From: Microbulbifer pacificus
GTDB taxonomy: Bacteria > Pseudomonadota > Gammaproteobacteria > Pseudomonadales > Cellvibrionaceae
Length of the DNA: 64,000 nt
Direction: 5' to 3'
Assembly (NCBI RefSeq): GCF_033723955.1
Contig: NZ_CP137555.1
Span: 2,844,001-2,908,000 of the forward strand
A program made the translations under genes and the position numbers. Below the pieces are notes generated by a model that was given only the letters and a program-made list of their open reading frames with translations, was not told the origin of the DNA and ran no database searches. Shown piece after piece: positions 8,874 through 22,052 of the stretch (within the stretch, counting starts at the first letter, position 1; the number at the start of each line of letters is the position of its first letter).

Positions 8874-9845
8874 TTATTGTGCGAATACTTGCAAGTACTC
8901 ACTGTGTCCATAATAGTGAAATTCTTCCAATGCGCTGTAGGCAAGTTTGATGACATGATCATCGTCGCTGCCCAAGGCCTTCTCCCGGATCTCTGACTGT
9001 CGTTGCGAAATATCTTTTATCTCTTCTTTCGCCGCGGGCTTAATGGTTTTCGGGCCGGTGCTCAGATACGCAACCACCAAACCCTGCCAGAAATAACGCA
9101 GTGCAGCCTCTTTGTCATTGCAATAGGGAAGTATCAATCGCAAGGCGTGGCAGCCGGTAACACCGTGGAGCAGGGTAAAGTCCCTGGTACCAAGGTAGGC
9201 GTCGACGGCAACGGCGGCGACATTTTCCAGGGCGATTTGACTGGGTTGGATAGGGGTTTCCATCCAGCCCGGCTGGCCGGTGACGGAGTGCATGTGATCG
9301 GCGATGTTGCCTGGAGCCAGCGAAATTTCGGGATATTGCTTGGCCAGCCGCAGGATGATTTCGGAGGTGGTAGTGGGAATGGTTTCTGCGCTGCTGTGAA
9401 GTTCTTGATAATCCAGGTTCCAGTAGGCGAGGCCCATGGCGACTTCTTCCAGGTGGCGGGCGTCGATGCCGTAGGCGGTGCGGATAAGGCCGTGGAAGGC
9501 CGCGGTGGCAATCGCTGGGAGCAGCGCGGGAAGTTCCTGTTGTAGGCAGCGGGCGATGCCAAATTGCCTGAGCTGTTGTTCGTAGTAGTGCAGTGCGCTG
9601 GGGAAACGGTCGTCGCGGTTGCGGCAGGAGGCGGGGTTTTCGATTTCATCGACCGGGCTGCCGGGGCGCGGATGAAGGTGCGGGGTGCTGCGATCGAAGG
9701 CGTGTTTGAGTGGCACCGGCCCCGCCCCTAATTTGTCCAGGGCGATCAGAACCATCGGCAGGTGGTTGGCGAGGCGGTCGCCGTAATGCACATGGTAGCG
9801 GCTGCCGGCTTCCAGCAGTTGTACGCAATCGCGGGTGACGCTCAT
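8874..9845 (-). CDS. Questin oxidase family protein (DUF4243-like)
   Basis: A 323-residue all-helical protein resembling the questin oxidase / AflY family. Recognisable blocks are YHVHYGDRLANHLPMVLIALDKLGA near the N-terminus, AAFHGLIRTAYGIDARHLEEVAMGLAYW in the middle and FTLLHGVTGCHALRLILPY near residue 240; conserved His residues in these blocks are the family signature. In fungi, members take part in Baeyer-Villiger-like oxidation of anthraquinones; bacterial members have no settled role. No polyketide genes are near it. The ATG at 9845 has a GGGGGA site. The downstream sulfotransferase gene is convergent. Confidence 0.75.
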   Translation of the reverse strand: MSVTRDCVQLLEAGSRYHVHYGDRLANHLPMVLIALDKLGAGPVPLKHAFDRSTPHLHPRPGSPVDEIENPASCRNRDDRFPSALHYYEQQLRQFGIARCLQQELPALLPAIATAAFHGLIRTAYGIDARHLEEVAMGLAYWNLDYQELHSSAETIPTTTSEIILRLAKQYPEISLAPGNIADHMHSVTGQPGWMETPIQPSQIALENVAAVAVDAYLGTRDFTLLHGVTGCHALRLILPYCNDKEAALRYFWQGLVVAYLSTGPKTIKPAAKEEIKDISQRQSEIREKALGSDDDHVIKLAYSALEEFHYYGHSEYLQVFAQ

Positions 9846-9877
9846 GGTTGAGTCCCCCGTTGGTTGATCATCCAGTC

Positions 9878-10705
9878 TCAGCTGACTTCCACTTTGTCGT
9901 TCAAGTTTATGGTCGGTGAGTTCTGGTCACAAAGCAGCGCGGCAGTGGCTTCGCTAGGGGTGAGGTTCATACCGAAGTAAATCTGTCCGTCTTCCCACCG
10001 GCGATAGCTGGCCAGGGTGCGCAGTGGCTCTTTCTGTGCACGGCCGGTGAAGGGATGCAGCCCCGGAATGGCGCAGCGGGCACAGGGGTGGGTGCAGTCG
10101 AACACCAGTGGGCCGTCATAGGTGTGAATGGTGATCGTTTTCCAGTTGTCCTCCGCGAAGGGGGAGCAGCCGCTCACGACCAGGTTCGGGCGGAAGCGCA
10201 ACATGGACACCGGTTCGCTGAGGCGGCTGTTGAGGTCATCCAGAGATGCCTGGCTAATCACCAGCAGTGGCGCGGCATCGGCAAAGCCTACCTGGCGATC
10301 GGCGCGGGGGGCTTGCAGCGGACGGGAGAACTCCTTCCCCATGGCAACCAGGCGCACCGGGGTTTGCAACTGCTCACTCAGCCAGTGCGCGGCGGCATCG
10401 CCGGCATCGCGGGCAGTGACGTTGTCATCCCATACGCGTACGGTTCTTAAATCCGCTTCACTGCCCGGCTGGCGAATTTCGATGCGCTCACCCTCGGCGT
10501 TCTCCAGTCGCAATCCGTCTCTGGCGACGGTGGCCTTGAGCTGCGCCATCGAGCGCAGGCGGCGCTGGGTGACGAACTGGTTATCCGCATCCACCAGCAT
10601 CCAGCGACGGTCGTTGACGGCCCCGAACTTGTCCAAGGGCAGGGATTTACATTTGTGGCCCTGCATGGATTTGACCGGGAAATGGTAGAGCGCGGAAATT
10701 TTCAC
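9878..10705 (-). CDS. MOSC domain protein, YcbX-like
   Basis: A 275-residue protein with an N-terminal MOSC beta-barrel (ISALYHFPVKSMQGHKCKSLPLD) and a C-terminal MOSC core with the conserved Cys in FDCTHPCARCAIPGLHP, the residue that ligates molybdenum cofactor. YcbX-type proteins reduce N-hydroxylated compounds using Moco. The GTG start at 10705 is preferred because AGGA lies 7 bases upstream; an alternative GTG is at 10708. The much longer open frame to 10894 begins with a His/Gln-rich segment that overlaps the divergent promoter and is not credible. It sits 32 bp downstream of the questin-oxidase-like gene on the same strand order, with no evident link in function. Confidence 0.85.
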   Translation of the reverse strand: MKISALYHFPVKSMQGHKCKSLPLDKFGAVNDRRWMLVDADNQFVTQRRLRSMAQLKATVARDGLRLENAEGERIEIRQPGSEADLRTVRVWDDNVTARDAGDAAAHWLSEQLQTPVRLVAMGKEFSRPLQAPRADRQVGFADAAPLLVISQASLDDLNSRLSEPVSMLRFRPNLVVSGCSPFAEDNWKTITIHTYDGPLVFDCTHPCARCAIPGLHPFTGRAQKEPLRTLASYRRWEDGQIYFGMNLTPSEATAALLCDQNSPTINLNDKVEVS

Positions 10706-10907
10706 CACTGGGTCCTGAACACATGACTGAGTTGGCAAGGGTATAGGTAAGCATGCAAACATAAAAGAGTGGGCGTTTCGATCCTGACTCTGCTGTTGGT
10801 GTTGGTGGCGCTTGTGGTGATGGTGGTACTCTTCGGATCGGCGGCATACTAATTGCTTCGCACAGCCCGACGTAAAATCGAAGCGACGTGACAATAAAGA
10901 GGCTCTT

Positions 10908-11828
10908 ATGCTGGAAGTTCAGCGCATAGATGCGATCGAAGTGGGCAACACCCTGGGTGAGGGGGTGCTGTGGAACCACAAGGAGCAGAGTGTTTGGTGG
11001 ACGGACATTCAAGAATGCAAGCTCTACCGCCTCAGCTGGCCGGGGCGCGTACTTGAGGTGTTCAACACCCCCGAACGGCTCTGCGCCTTTGCCTTCACTG
11101 ACCGCGACAACTGTATCGTTGCAGCCTTTGAAACCGGTTTTGCGCTGTTCGACTATCGCCGCGGCAAAATTCTGTGGCAGAAGACCCTGCTGGAAAAGGG
11201 CAGCGGTGTGCGCTTCAACGACGGCAAGATCGACCGCCAGGGTCGCTTCTGGGCCGGCACTATGGCCGAAGACGGCCGCACAGAACCCGCAGGGGTGCTT
11301 TATTGCCTCGAGCCCAATGGTGTGGTCAGCGAGCAGGTGAAAGGCGTACACATCTCCAACGGTTGCTGCTGGGACGTCAACTCCAGCCATTTCTACTTTG
11401 CCGACTCGCTGCGGCGCTGCATCTACCGCTACAAATTTGACGCCCGCCGCGGCGATCTGGGCCAGCGGGAAATTTTTTCCCGCACCATGTTCGGTACCTA
11501 TCCGGATGGAGCCACGGTGGATTCCGAGGGCTACCTCTGGTCTGCCCAGTGGCGCGGCGCGCGTATCCAGCGCTACAGCCCCGAGGGCAAACTGGCCGGC
11601 GCGATTCCTGTACCTGTCAGCCAGCCTACCTGTGTCACCTTCGGCGGCCCGAATATGGACCTGATGTTTGTCACCAGCGCCAGGGAGTCCCTCAACGAGT
11701 GGAATCTGGACCGCGAGTGGCAGGCGGGCAACCTGTTTGTATTCCAGACACCGTTCAAGGGCGCAATGGGCTTCCGCTTCAGCACCACGCAGCTGCTGGA
11801 AAAAATTGCCGAACCGAAACCGGCCTGA
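10908..11828 (+). CDS. SMP-30/gluconolactonase/LRE family protein
   Basis: A 306-residue six-bladed propeller lactonase. Family marks are NTLGEGVLWNHKEQSVWWTDI at the N-terminus (metal-binding Glu), RFNDGKIDRQGRFWAGTM (metal-binding Asn and Asp) and the late TYPDGATVDSEGYLW block. These enzymes hydrolyse sugar lactones such as gluconolactone or galactonolactone using one divalent metal. No signal peptide is present, so it should act in the cytoplasm. GAGG lies just upstream of the ATG. There is no clear sugar-oxidation operon around it, so the physiological lactone is unknown. Confidence 0.88.
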   Translation: MLEVQRIDAIEVGNTLGEGVLWNHKEQSVWWTDIQECKLYRLSWPGRVLEVFNTPERLCAFAFTDRDNCIVAAFETGFALFDYRRGKILWQKTLLEKGSGVRFNDGKIDRQGRFWAGTMAEDGRTEPAGVLYCLEPNGVVSEQVKGVHISNGCCWDVNSSHFYFADSLRRCIYRYKFDARRGDLGQREIFSRTMFGTYPDGATVDSEGYLWSAQWRGARIQRYSPEGKLAGAIPVPVSQPTCVTFGGPNMDLMFVTSARESLNEWNLDREWQAGNLFVFQTPFKGAMGFRFSTTQLLEKIAEPKPA

Positions 11829-11843
11829 ACGTATACCCAATAG

Positions 11844-13646
<1,803 letters not shown>

Positions 13647-13784
13647 TTACACGCACACCGTAGCAGCAAGGGGATCTTCACCTGACGGCCGGGTTTATGA
13701 TCCATGTGATAGTATCGCCTCCAAAACATAAACTCTGGCCAACACCTGCAGGAAAGGCGGAAGTGGCTGGTAAGGCGGCGATAT

Positions 13785-15500
13785 ATGGTAATGCAGGTCA
13801 CATGCTGGATTTTGGGGCTATCGCTGTTGTGTCTGTCGTCCTTGGCCCAGTCCGCACCATTTTCGGTGGCACAGGAACAGCAGCCTGCGGCCCTGACGGA
13901 AAATCTGCTCCTGCTGCAGGACCCGGAACAGAAACTCAATTTCAGTGACATTCTCTCCCCCGAACAAAAACAGCAGTTGCAGCCGTTGCACGGGCACTCG
14001 CCCAATTTTGGTTTTACCGGAGCTGCGTACTGGGTTGCGGTTACCCTGCACAATCCGCTGCCTGTGCAGCGGGAACTGATCCTGCGGCAGGATTACCCGC
14101 TGATCGATAGACTGGATTTCTGGTATCAGGACTCTTCCGATCAGTGGCAGCAGGTCGCCACGGGTGATCGCCTGCCATTTGTCAGTCGCGTGCTGGACCT
14201 CAGGGATTTTGTTTTTCCGGTGACGCTGCCGGCCAACGCAAACCGCACCTTTTATTTCCGTTTTGCTACCGAGGGGGCGCTCAACATTGGGCTCTCGGTG
14301 AGCGATCCGACCGCATTCCTATCGCAGTTGGCGCTGGAGCAATTTCTGTTGGGAATTTACTACGGCGGGTTCCTGGTGCTGGTTATCTATAACCTGTTTC
14401 TGTTTATTGCGGTGCGCGACCGTGCCTATGTCTATTACATGGGGTATGCGATCAGCTACGGGCTCTATTTTGGCGTCCACAACGGCATATCGTTTCAGTA
14501 TGTATGGCCCGGCAGCCCGTGGCTGGCGAATCAGAGTCTGGTCATCTTGTTGGGGATGACGTTGATTTTCGGTATCCAGTTCGCCCGTACTTTCTGCAGT
14601 AGTCGTTTGCTGGCGCCGCGCACAGACCGCATGGCACGCGGCCTGCTGTATGTCATCGTTCCGCTGACCGTCATTTCCCCGTTTGTCAATTATGGGCCAA
14701 CGATACTGAGCCTGGCACTACTGACCCTGGTGGTGGCGGTGTTGCTGTTGGCGGTGGGGGTTATCAGCCTGCTCAAAGGCTCGTTGTCTGCGCGCTATTT
14801 CCTGGTGGGGTGGGCCACACTGCTGGTCTGCGTGATCGTGTACATGCTGAAAACCTTTGGCTTGATACCCCACAATGCAATTACCCATAACGCGTTTCAG
14901 TTTGGCGCCCTGCTCGAGATGGTGTTGCTGTCGTTGGCACTGGGGGCCAGAGTCAACGAAATCCAGAAGCGCGGTTATATCGACCAGCTCACCGGACTCT
15001 ACAACCGCGGTTACTTCGACCAGCGGCTGCCGCGGGAACTCGCGAACGCGACGGTCACTGGTGCACCGCTTTCACTGCTGGTGCTGGATATCGATCACTT
15101 CAAATCCATCAATGATGATTACGGCCACGCCCGCGGTGACGCAGTACTGCAGGCTGTCGGCCGGTTGATACGGCGATTAGTGCGCAAACCGGTGGTGGCC
15201 TGCCGCTATGGCGGGGAAGAATTTGCCCTGCTACTGCCGCGCACCGATTGTGCGGCGGCACAAGTAGTGGCGGAGCGGCTGGTGCGGGAAGTGGCGCAGA
15301 CGGATTTTGACGGCTTGGCGCTGACCATCAGTGTGGGTGTGGCGAGTACGGAACCTTCTGTGGATCTATCGGCGCCTGAGTTTTTCGAACTGGCGGATAG
15401 GGCGCTCTATAAAGCGAAGCGGAATGGGCGCAATCGCTATGTCGTCGCCGATTCCAGTATTGCGAATAGTGGCGTGATGCTTTCCGTTGGCAATGTCTGA
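13785..15500 (+). CDS. Membrane diguanylate cyclase with 7TMR-DISM sensor
   Basis: A 571-residue signalling enzyme. In order: signal peptide, a periplasmic jelly-roll 7TMR-DISMED2 domain (residues about 30-170, with GFTGAAYWVAVTLHNP), seven membrane helices of the 7TM-DISM type (about 180-390), and a C-terminal GGDEF domain (LTGLYNRGYFDQRLPREL onward). The active loop is CRYGGEEF with GGEEF at residues 476-480, so it should make cyclic di-GMP from two GTP. The usual RxxD inhibitory site before it reads RKPV, so product inhibition through that site is probably lost. The periplasmic domain probably senses a carbohydrate or other small ligand. It is not obviously in an operon. Confidence 0.9.
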   Translation: MVMQVTCWILGLSLLCLSSLAQSAPFSVAQEQQPAALTENLLLLQDPEQKLNFSDILSPEQKQQLQPLHGHSPNFGFTGAAYWVAVTLHNPLPVQRELILRQDYPLIDRLDFWYQDSSDQWQQVATGDRLPFVSRVLDLRDFVFPVTLPANANRTFYFRFATEGALNIGLSVSDPTAFLSQLALEQFLLGIYYGGFLVLVIYNLFLFIAVRDRAYVYYMGYAISYGLYFGVHNGISFQYVWPGSPWLANQSLVILLGMTLIFGIQFARTFCSSRLLAPRTDRMARGLLYVIVPLTVISPFVNYGPTILSLALLTLVVAVLLLAVGVISLLKGSLSARYFLVGWATLLVCVIVYMLKTFGLIPHNAITHNAFQFGALLEMVLLSLALGARVNEIQKRGYIDQLTGLYNRGYFDQRLPRELANATVTGAPLSLLVLDIDHFKSINDDYGHARGDAVLQAVGRLIRRLVRKPVVACRYGGEEFALLLPRTDCAAAQVVAERLVREVAQTDFDGLALTISVGVASTEPSVDLSAPEFFELADRALYKAKRNGRNRYVVADSSIANSGVMLSVGNV

Positions 15501-15603
15501 TTAACGGCGGAACAGAAAGAAACTAGCGTAGTAATCCCTGTTGCACCACCTCGCCCCGATACAGGTAGTTGTTGATGTGTCCGAACCAATCGAGAGTTTC
15601 GCG

Positions 15604-16800
15604 ATGATATTTACTGTAGCAAGCACACCTTCCACACGGGCAAAAAAATGGTTGCGGGCTTGTCTGCTGCCGGTAATTTTATCTACTTCGTTTGATGCGT
15701 CCGCCCAGCCGTTTTCGGTCGTCGAGGGCCTGTTCAATGGCGCCATGCCGGAGACAATGGGGCTGCGGTTCCCGGTAGCTGTGGAACACACCACGGTGTT
15801 CCGGGGCGAGCAGGGAAAAAGCCAGTACAACCACGGTGCGGTACTTTATGGCTTTGGAGACAAGCTGTATCTGCAGTGGCAGAGTTCCGCCCGTGACGAG
15901 GACGCGGCAGATACCTCGGTGCTCTATGCATCCAGCCGCGATGGACTTCACTGGAGCGAGCCCCGGATATTGGAAAAAGCCCGTGATAATGCGGTGGTCA
16001 CCAGCGGTGGCTGGTGGTCTGCGGGCAATACTCTCTACGCGTTTATCAATGTGTGGCCGAACGATCTGCAGCCCCGCGGCGGCCACGTGGAAGTGCTGGC
16101 GAGTAGTGACGGCATACACTGGAAAAATATGGGCCGCCCCACCTTTGCCGATGGCCGCCCGCTGAATGGGGTTATCGAGCAGGATTTTCACCGCTACCAC
16201 GGCGGCCGTATTGTTACCGCGCTGCACCGCCAGCCGGGCCTGCGCGCAACCCCGATTTACACCGATGATCCCTCCGCGCTTTCCGGTTGGAAGCCAGGGG
16301 AGTTTGCCAACCTATCTGTCGAGAACGACGTGAGCCGCGAGCTGGAACCCAGCAGCTTTCAGCGTGCAGACGGCGCTCTGGTGATGGTGTTCCGTGACCA
16401 ACAGAGCAGTTTTCATGTGCTGGCGTCGGTGAGCAAAGACAACGGTGCAACCTGGTCGCAGGCGGAATGGACCAACCTACCGGATTCCCGTGCCAAACAG
16501 AGCGCGGGCAACCTGCCCGACGGCAGCGCATACCTGGTGAACAATCCCAGCAGCTCGAAAAGCCGTGAGCCGCTCGCGATTTCACTCAGTCGCGATGGCA
16601 AAACCTTTGACCGGGCCTTTCTGCTGCGCGCTGGTGGCAATCAGCTTGCGGACCCGCGCTATGAAGGATTGTATAAACGAAAGGGTTTTAGCTATCCCAA
16701 ATCTTTTGTATGGAAAGACAACTTGTATGTGGCCTACGGGGAAAACAAGGAAGACATCGTCGTCACCCGGATTCCGCTCACGAGCCTGATGGCGGATTGA
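15604..16800 (+). CDS. Exported sialidase-superfamily propeller protein
   Basis: A 398-residue protein with a signal peptide (cleavage near FDASAQ) and several Asp-box motifs: SSRDGLHW, SSDGIHW, SKDNGATW and a weaker SRDGKTF. These define a six-bladed sialidase-like propeller. The typical YRIP motif of GH33 sialidases is not seen, so calling it a sialidase would go too far; it may be a different glycan hydrolase or lyase-associated protein. The ATG at 15604 with GAGAG upstream is preferred to a TTG at 15541. It lies alone between a diguanylate cyclase and katG. Confidence 0.65.
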   Translation: MIFTVASTPSTRAKKWLRACLLPVILSTSFDASAQPFSVVEGLFNGAMPETMGLRFPVAVEHTTVFRGEQGKSQYNHGAVLYGFGDKLYLQWQSSARDEDAADTSVLYASSRDGLHWSEPRILEKARDNAVVTSGGWWSAGNTLYAFINVWPNDLQPRGGHVEVLASSDGIHWKNMGRPTFADGRPLNGVIEQDFHRYHGGRIVTALHRQPGLRATPIYTDDPSALSGWKPGEFANLSVENDVSRELEPSSFQRADGALVMVFRDQQSSFHVLASVSKDNGATWSQAEWTNLPDSRAKQSAGNLPDGSAYLVNNPSSSKSREPLAISLSRDGKTFDRAFLLRAGGNQLADPRYEGLYKRKGFSYPKSFVWKDNLYVAYGENKEDIVVTRIPLTSLMAD

Positions 16801-16956
16801 TGGTTTTCTGTCCGATGAATTGTTGTCGTCTATAAGGCTGATATTTACTGGCTATTTACCTCGGCTATTAGATTGTTCGTATTAATAAGATCGATAACAA
16901 CGTCTAATTACAACGTGATTGCGTGCCCCTATAGGATGCTCTGGTCCGATTGATGA

Positions 16957-19194
<2,238 letters not shown>

Positions 19195-19260
19195 TCCGAT
19201 CTTTCACAGGATGGATTTCCAGGGATGGAGAAAGGCCGCAATTCGGAAGCGGCCAAAATA

Positions 19261-19291
19261 AAAAAAGGGCGACCAGTGGTCGCCCTTTTTT
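19261..19291. terminator. Bidirectional terminator between katG and the hybrid kinase
   Basis: Six A, GGGCGACC stem, AGT loop, GGTCGCCC stem and six T. The symmetry lets it serve katG on plus and the hybrid kinase on minus. Confidence 0.92.
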
Positions 19292-19303
19292 ATTACATTG
19301 ATC

Positions 19304-21109
19304 TCAATGTGCGTGTATTTGCAGGTGCTTTTGCATCGCGGAAATCAGCTGTGGAAAGGCAATGGGCTTGGTCAGGTAATCGTCCATGCCGGAATTGAGC
19401 GCAGCATTTTTCTGCTCACTGAAGGCAGCGGCAGACAGGCCGATGATTGGTGTACGATCGATTTCCGGTATCTGGCGAATTTTCGCCGTCGCTTCAATAC
19501 CGCTGAGTCCCGGTAGCTGTACATCCATAAAAATGATATCGGGGCGCATTTCCCGTGCCTTTTCGATCCCCTGGCGACCATCGCTAACAAACGTCGCTTC
19601 AATACCCAGATCATCACAGAATGCGCGCATCAACATTTGATTGACGGCATTGTCCTCAAATACCAGAGCGCGAATTCCTCTCAGTGCGCTGAGTGTCCGA
19701 TGGGTGGCTGTGGGCAGAGGAGGGGGCGCGCTGCCTTCCTGTAGCGGCAGTGTCACTGTGAAACAAGTACCAACATTGGCTTCACTTTCGAGGCGGATAT
19801 CGCCACCGAGTAACTCCACCAGGCTGCGCGTAATTGGCAGGCCAAGGCCGGTACCGCGACATTGCCCATCGAAGGTTTTGTCTACCTGTTCAAAGGGCTC
19901 AAAGATAATGGCTTGCTGCTCGGGTGGAATGCCGATGCCGCGGTCAACGACCGCAATAGTCAGTCGGTCTGCTGCCTGTCTGCTCAGCTTCAAGTCGATA
20001 ACGCTGTTGGCCGGAGAAAACTTGATGGCATTGCCGATCAGGTTGATCAGGATCTGGGACAGCTTGCCGCGATCGATGCGAATGAACTCCGGCACGTCCG
20101 CGGCAATTTCACTTTTCAATGTCAACCGTTGTTGGTTGGCCTGGGGCTCACAGGAAACCAGAATACATTTGATCAGTCCCGGTAGCTGTACGTCTTCGTC
20201 TACCGCTTCGATTTTTCCGGCTTCGATACGGGAGATATCCAGCACATCGTTGACCAGCTCCGCCAACCCACGACCGCTAATCGCAATTTTTTCCAGGAAG
20301 TCTCGGAACTCTCCCGGCAGTTCGCCGCTGCGGCTGCGCTGCATCAGGACCTGGCTGAAACCGACAATGGCGTTGAGTGGTGTGCGAATTTCGTGGCTCA
20401 TATTGGTCAGGAACTGGGTTTTCGAGCGGCTGTAGAATTCCGCCTTTTCCTTGGCCTGGACCAGTTCCCGCTCCAGTATTTTGCGCTCGGTGATGTCGAG
20501 AATCACGCCGATCAATCCACCCAGGCGGCCGTCCGCCAGTTCGTAGGCGGCCTTATTGAAAATGACATCGTGCAGGGTTCCATCGGCATAGACCACCGAC
20601 GACTCATACACCTGGTGCCCTCTCTGGTGCATCAGCTCCAGATCCTTTTCGTGGTAGACCTGGGCCTGCGGCCCGGGCGAGACGCCGTAAACAGAGCGCC
20701 CAACGATTTCCTCCCGGGGTTTTCCCAAGAAAGCTTCAAAGGCCCGGTTGCAGCCGGTGTATATGCCTTCGGCATCCTTGTAGAAAATGGGGGCGGGAAT
20801 GGCATCAATGAGGATTTGCAGAAACTGCAGCTGGTCCGACAGCGTCTGTTCGGTTGCCCGCCGCTCATGCAATTCCTGCTGGTACTGTTTATTCAGGGTG
20901 TCCCGATGCGCGAGCATGGTGCCCAGACGATTGGTGAGCTGCCGCTTGTGATGAAGTAACAGGTAACTGGTAATCCCCACCAAAAGGGTTGCCAACAACA
21001 CCCTCACCACAGAACCGGCGGCCTCGCTCGCAGGCAACAATGTCAGTGCCCATTCGCACACGCCCATAACAAGGAATGCAACAAGGCAACACGGGAGAAG
21101 TTTGCGCAT
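19304..21109 (-). CDS. Membrane-bound hybrid histidine kinase (PAS-HisKA-HATPase-REC)
   Basis: A 601-residue sensor kinase. Two membrane helices (about 6-24 and 33-52), a short coiled coil, a PAS domain (about 90-210), HisKA with the phosphorylated His in FLTNMSHEIRTPLNAIVG (H239), an ATPase domain with LINLIGNAIKFSPAN (N box), DRGIGIP and GTGLGLPI, and a C-terminal receiver with the phospho-acceptor Asp in IIFMDVQLPG (D529). There is almost no periplasmic loop, so it probably senses a cytoplasmic or membrane cue through PAS. No Hpt protein or response regulator is encoded beside it, so its output partner lies elsewhere. Confidence 0.92.
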   Translation of the reverse strand: MRKLLPCCLVAFLVMGVCEWALTLLPASEAAGSVVRVLLATLLVGITSYLLLHHKRQLTNRLGTMLAHRDTLNKQYQQELHERRATEQTLSDQLQFLQILIDAIPAPIFYKDAEGIYTGCNRAFEAFLGKPREEIVGRSVYGVSPGPQAQVYHEKDLELMHQRGHQVYESSVVYADGTLHDVIFNKAAYELADGRLGGLIGVILDITERKILERELVQAKEKAEFYSRSKTQFLTNMSHEIRTPLNAIVGFSQVLMQRSRSGELPGEFRDFLEKIAISGRGLAELVNDVLDISRIEAGKIEAVDEDVQLPGLIKCILVSCEPQANQQRLTLKSEIAADVPEFIRIDRGKLSQILINLIGNAIKFSPANSVIDLKLSRQAADRLTIAVVDRGIGIPPEQQAIIFEPFEQVDKTFDGQCRGTGLGLPITRSLVELLGGDIRLESEANVGTCFTVTLPLQEGSAPPPLPTATHRTLSALRGIRALVFEDNAVNQMLMRAFCDDLGIEATFVSDGRQGIEKAREMRPDIIFMDVQLPGLSGIEATAKIRQIPEIDRTPIIGLSAAAFSEQKNAALNSGMDDYLTKPIAFPQLISAMQKHLQIHAH

Positions 21110-21257
21110 CAGAGGTAGTGGTGACCCGGTTGTATGCTTTTTGGCAAGCTCTGGGGCGGCTAGCTATTGCCGGTTATTTGCTCACCCTACTCAAACTCGC
21201 CGACATCGGCAATATTTGTACTTCATTATGCTGCACAAAGAAGACAGCAGTATCGAA

Positions 21258-22052
21258 TCAGACGATCGACTTGATTAGTCCACCCTCGGCCCGGATCGCG
21301 GCGCCGTTGATCGCGGAACTGAGGGGCGAAGCCAGGAACGTAACGACATTGGCAATTTCGTCGGGAAGCAGGAATCGCTGGATCAGTGATGTGGGCTCTG
21401 TTTCCTGAAAAAACTCTCTGACAAACTGGTCCTCGGACTTCCCCTGTACGGCGGCGCTCTCCTTCAGCCAGGTTTTTACCCCTTCGGTCAATGTAGGGCC
21501 GGGCAGTACCGAGTTGACCGTAATGTCCGCTGCACTTCCCTTGGTCAAATTGGCGAGACCGCGCCCGATTACCACCTGCGCGCCTTTTGTCATCGAGTAG
21601 TGCACCATACTTTCCAGGCCGCGTATTCCCGCCTCACTGGCGATATTGATTACACGCCCAAAGTCCCGCTGCAGCATTGCTGGAAAAAAGTGCCGCGACA
21701 GGCGCACAGTGCTCATCACATTGACGTCGAAAAACTTTTGCCACTCTTCATCGCCGATCTCACTGAATGGCTTGGGTTCGAAGATGCCCATGTTGTTGAT
21801 GAGAATATCCAGTGAACCAAGCGCATCGACTTGTGCACAGATTCGCTGAGTTTCCTCCGGATTCGCCAGATCACCTTCAAGCCCGATCACATCGCCGTGT
21901 ACGCGCAATTCGTCGGCGAGTAATTCTGTGCCACTGCGGCCATTGACTATAACGCGGGCACCCTCTTTCAGCAGCGCGGTGGCAATGGCCTTGCCGATTC
22001 CCTTGGTCGAGCCGCTGATAAACGCAGTCTTTCCGCTCAGATGTAGATCCAA
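21258..22052 (-). CDS. Short-chain dehydrogenase/reductase
   Basis: A 264-residue classical SDR. Cofactor loop SGSTKGIGKAI (residues 13-23), NNMG (86-89), catalytic Ser in INIASEAG (S139) and YSMTK (Y152, K156) are all present, so it should be an active NAD(P)-dependent oxidoreductase. NGRS after the second strand suggests NADP. It begins with TTG (MDLHLSGKTAF) preceded by AAGGAAG about 9 bases upstream. The substrate is not evident from sequence or neighbours. Confidence 0.88.
   Translation of the reverse strand: MDLHLSGKTAFISGSTKGIGKAIATALLKEGARVIVNGRSGTELLADELRVHGDVIGLEGDLANPEETQRICAQVDALGSLDILINNMGIFEPKPFSEIGDEEWQKFFDVNVMSTVRLSRHFFPAMLQRDFGRVINIASEAGIRGLESMVHYSMTKGAQVVIGRGLANLTKGSAADITVNSVLPGPTLTEGVKTWLKESAAVQGKSEDQFVREFFQETEPTSLIQRFLLPDEIANVVTFLASPLSSAINGAAIRAEGGLIKSIV

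Noticed and set aside
10706..10894. N-terminal His/Gln-rich extension of the MOSC protein
   Set aside because: It crosses the divergent promoter and gives a non-family N-terminus; a GTG with a ribosome site lies at 10705.
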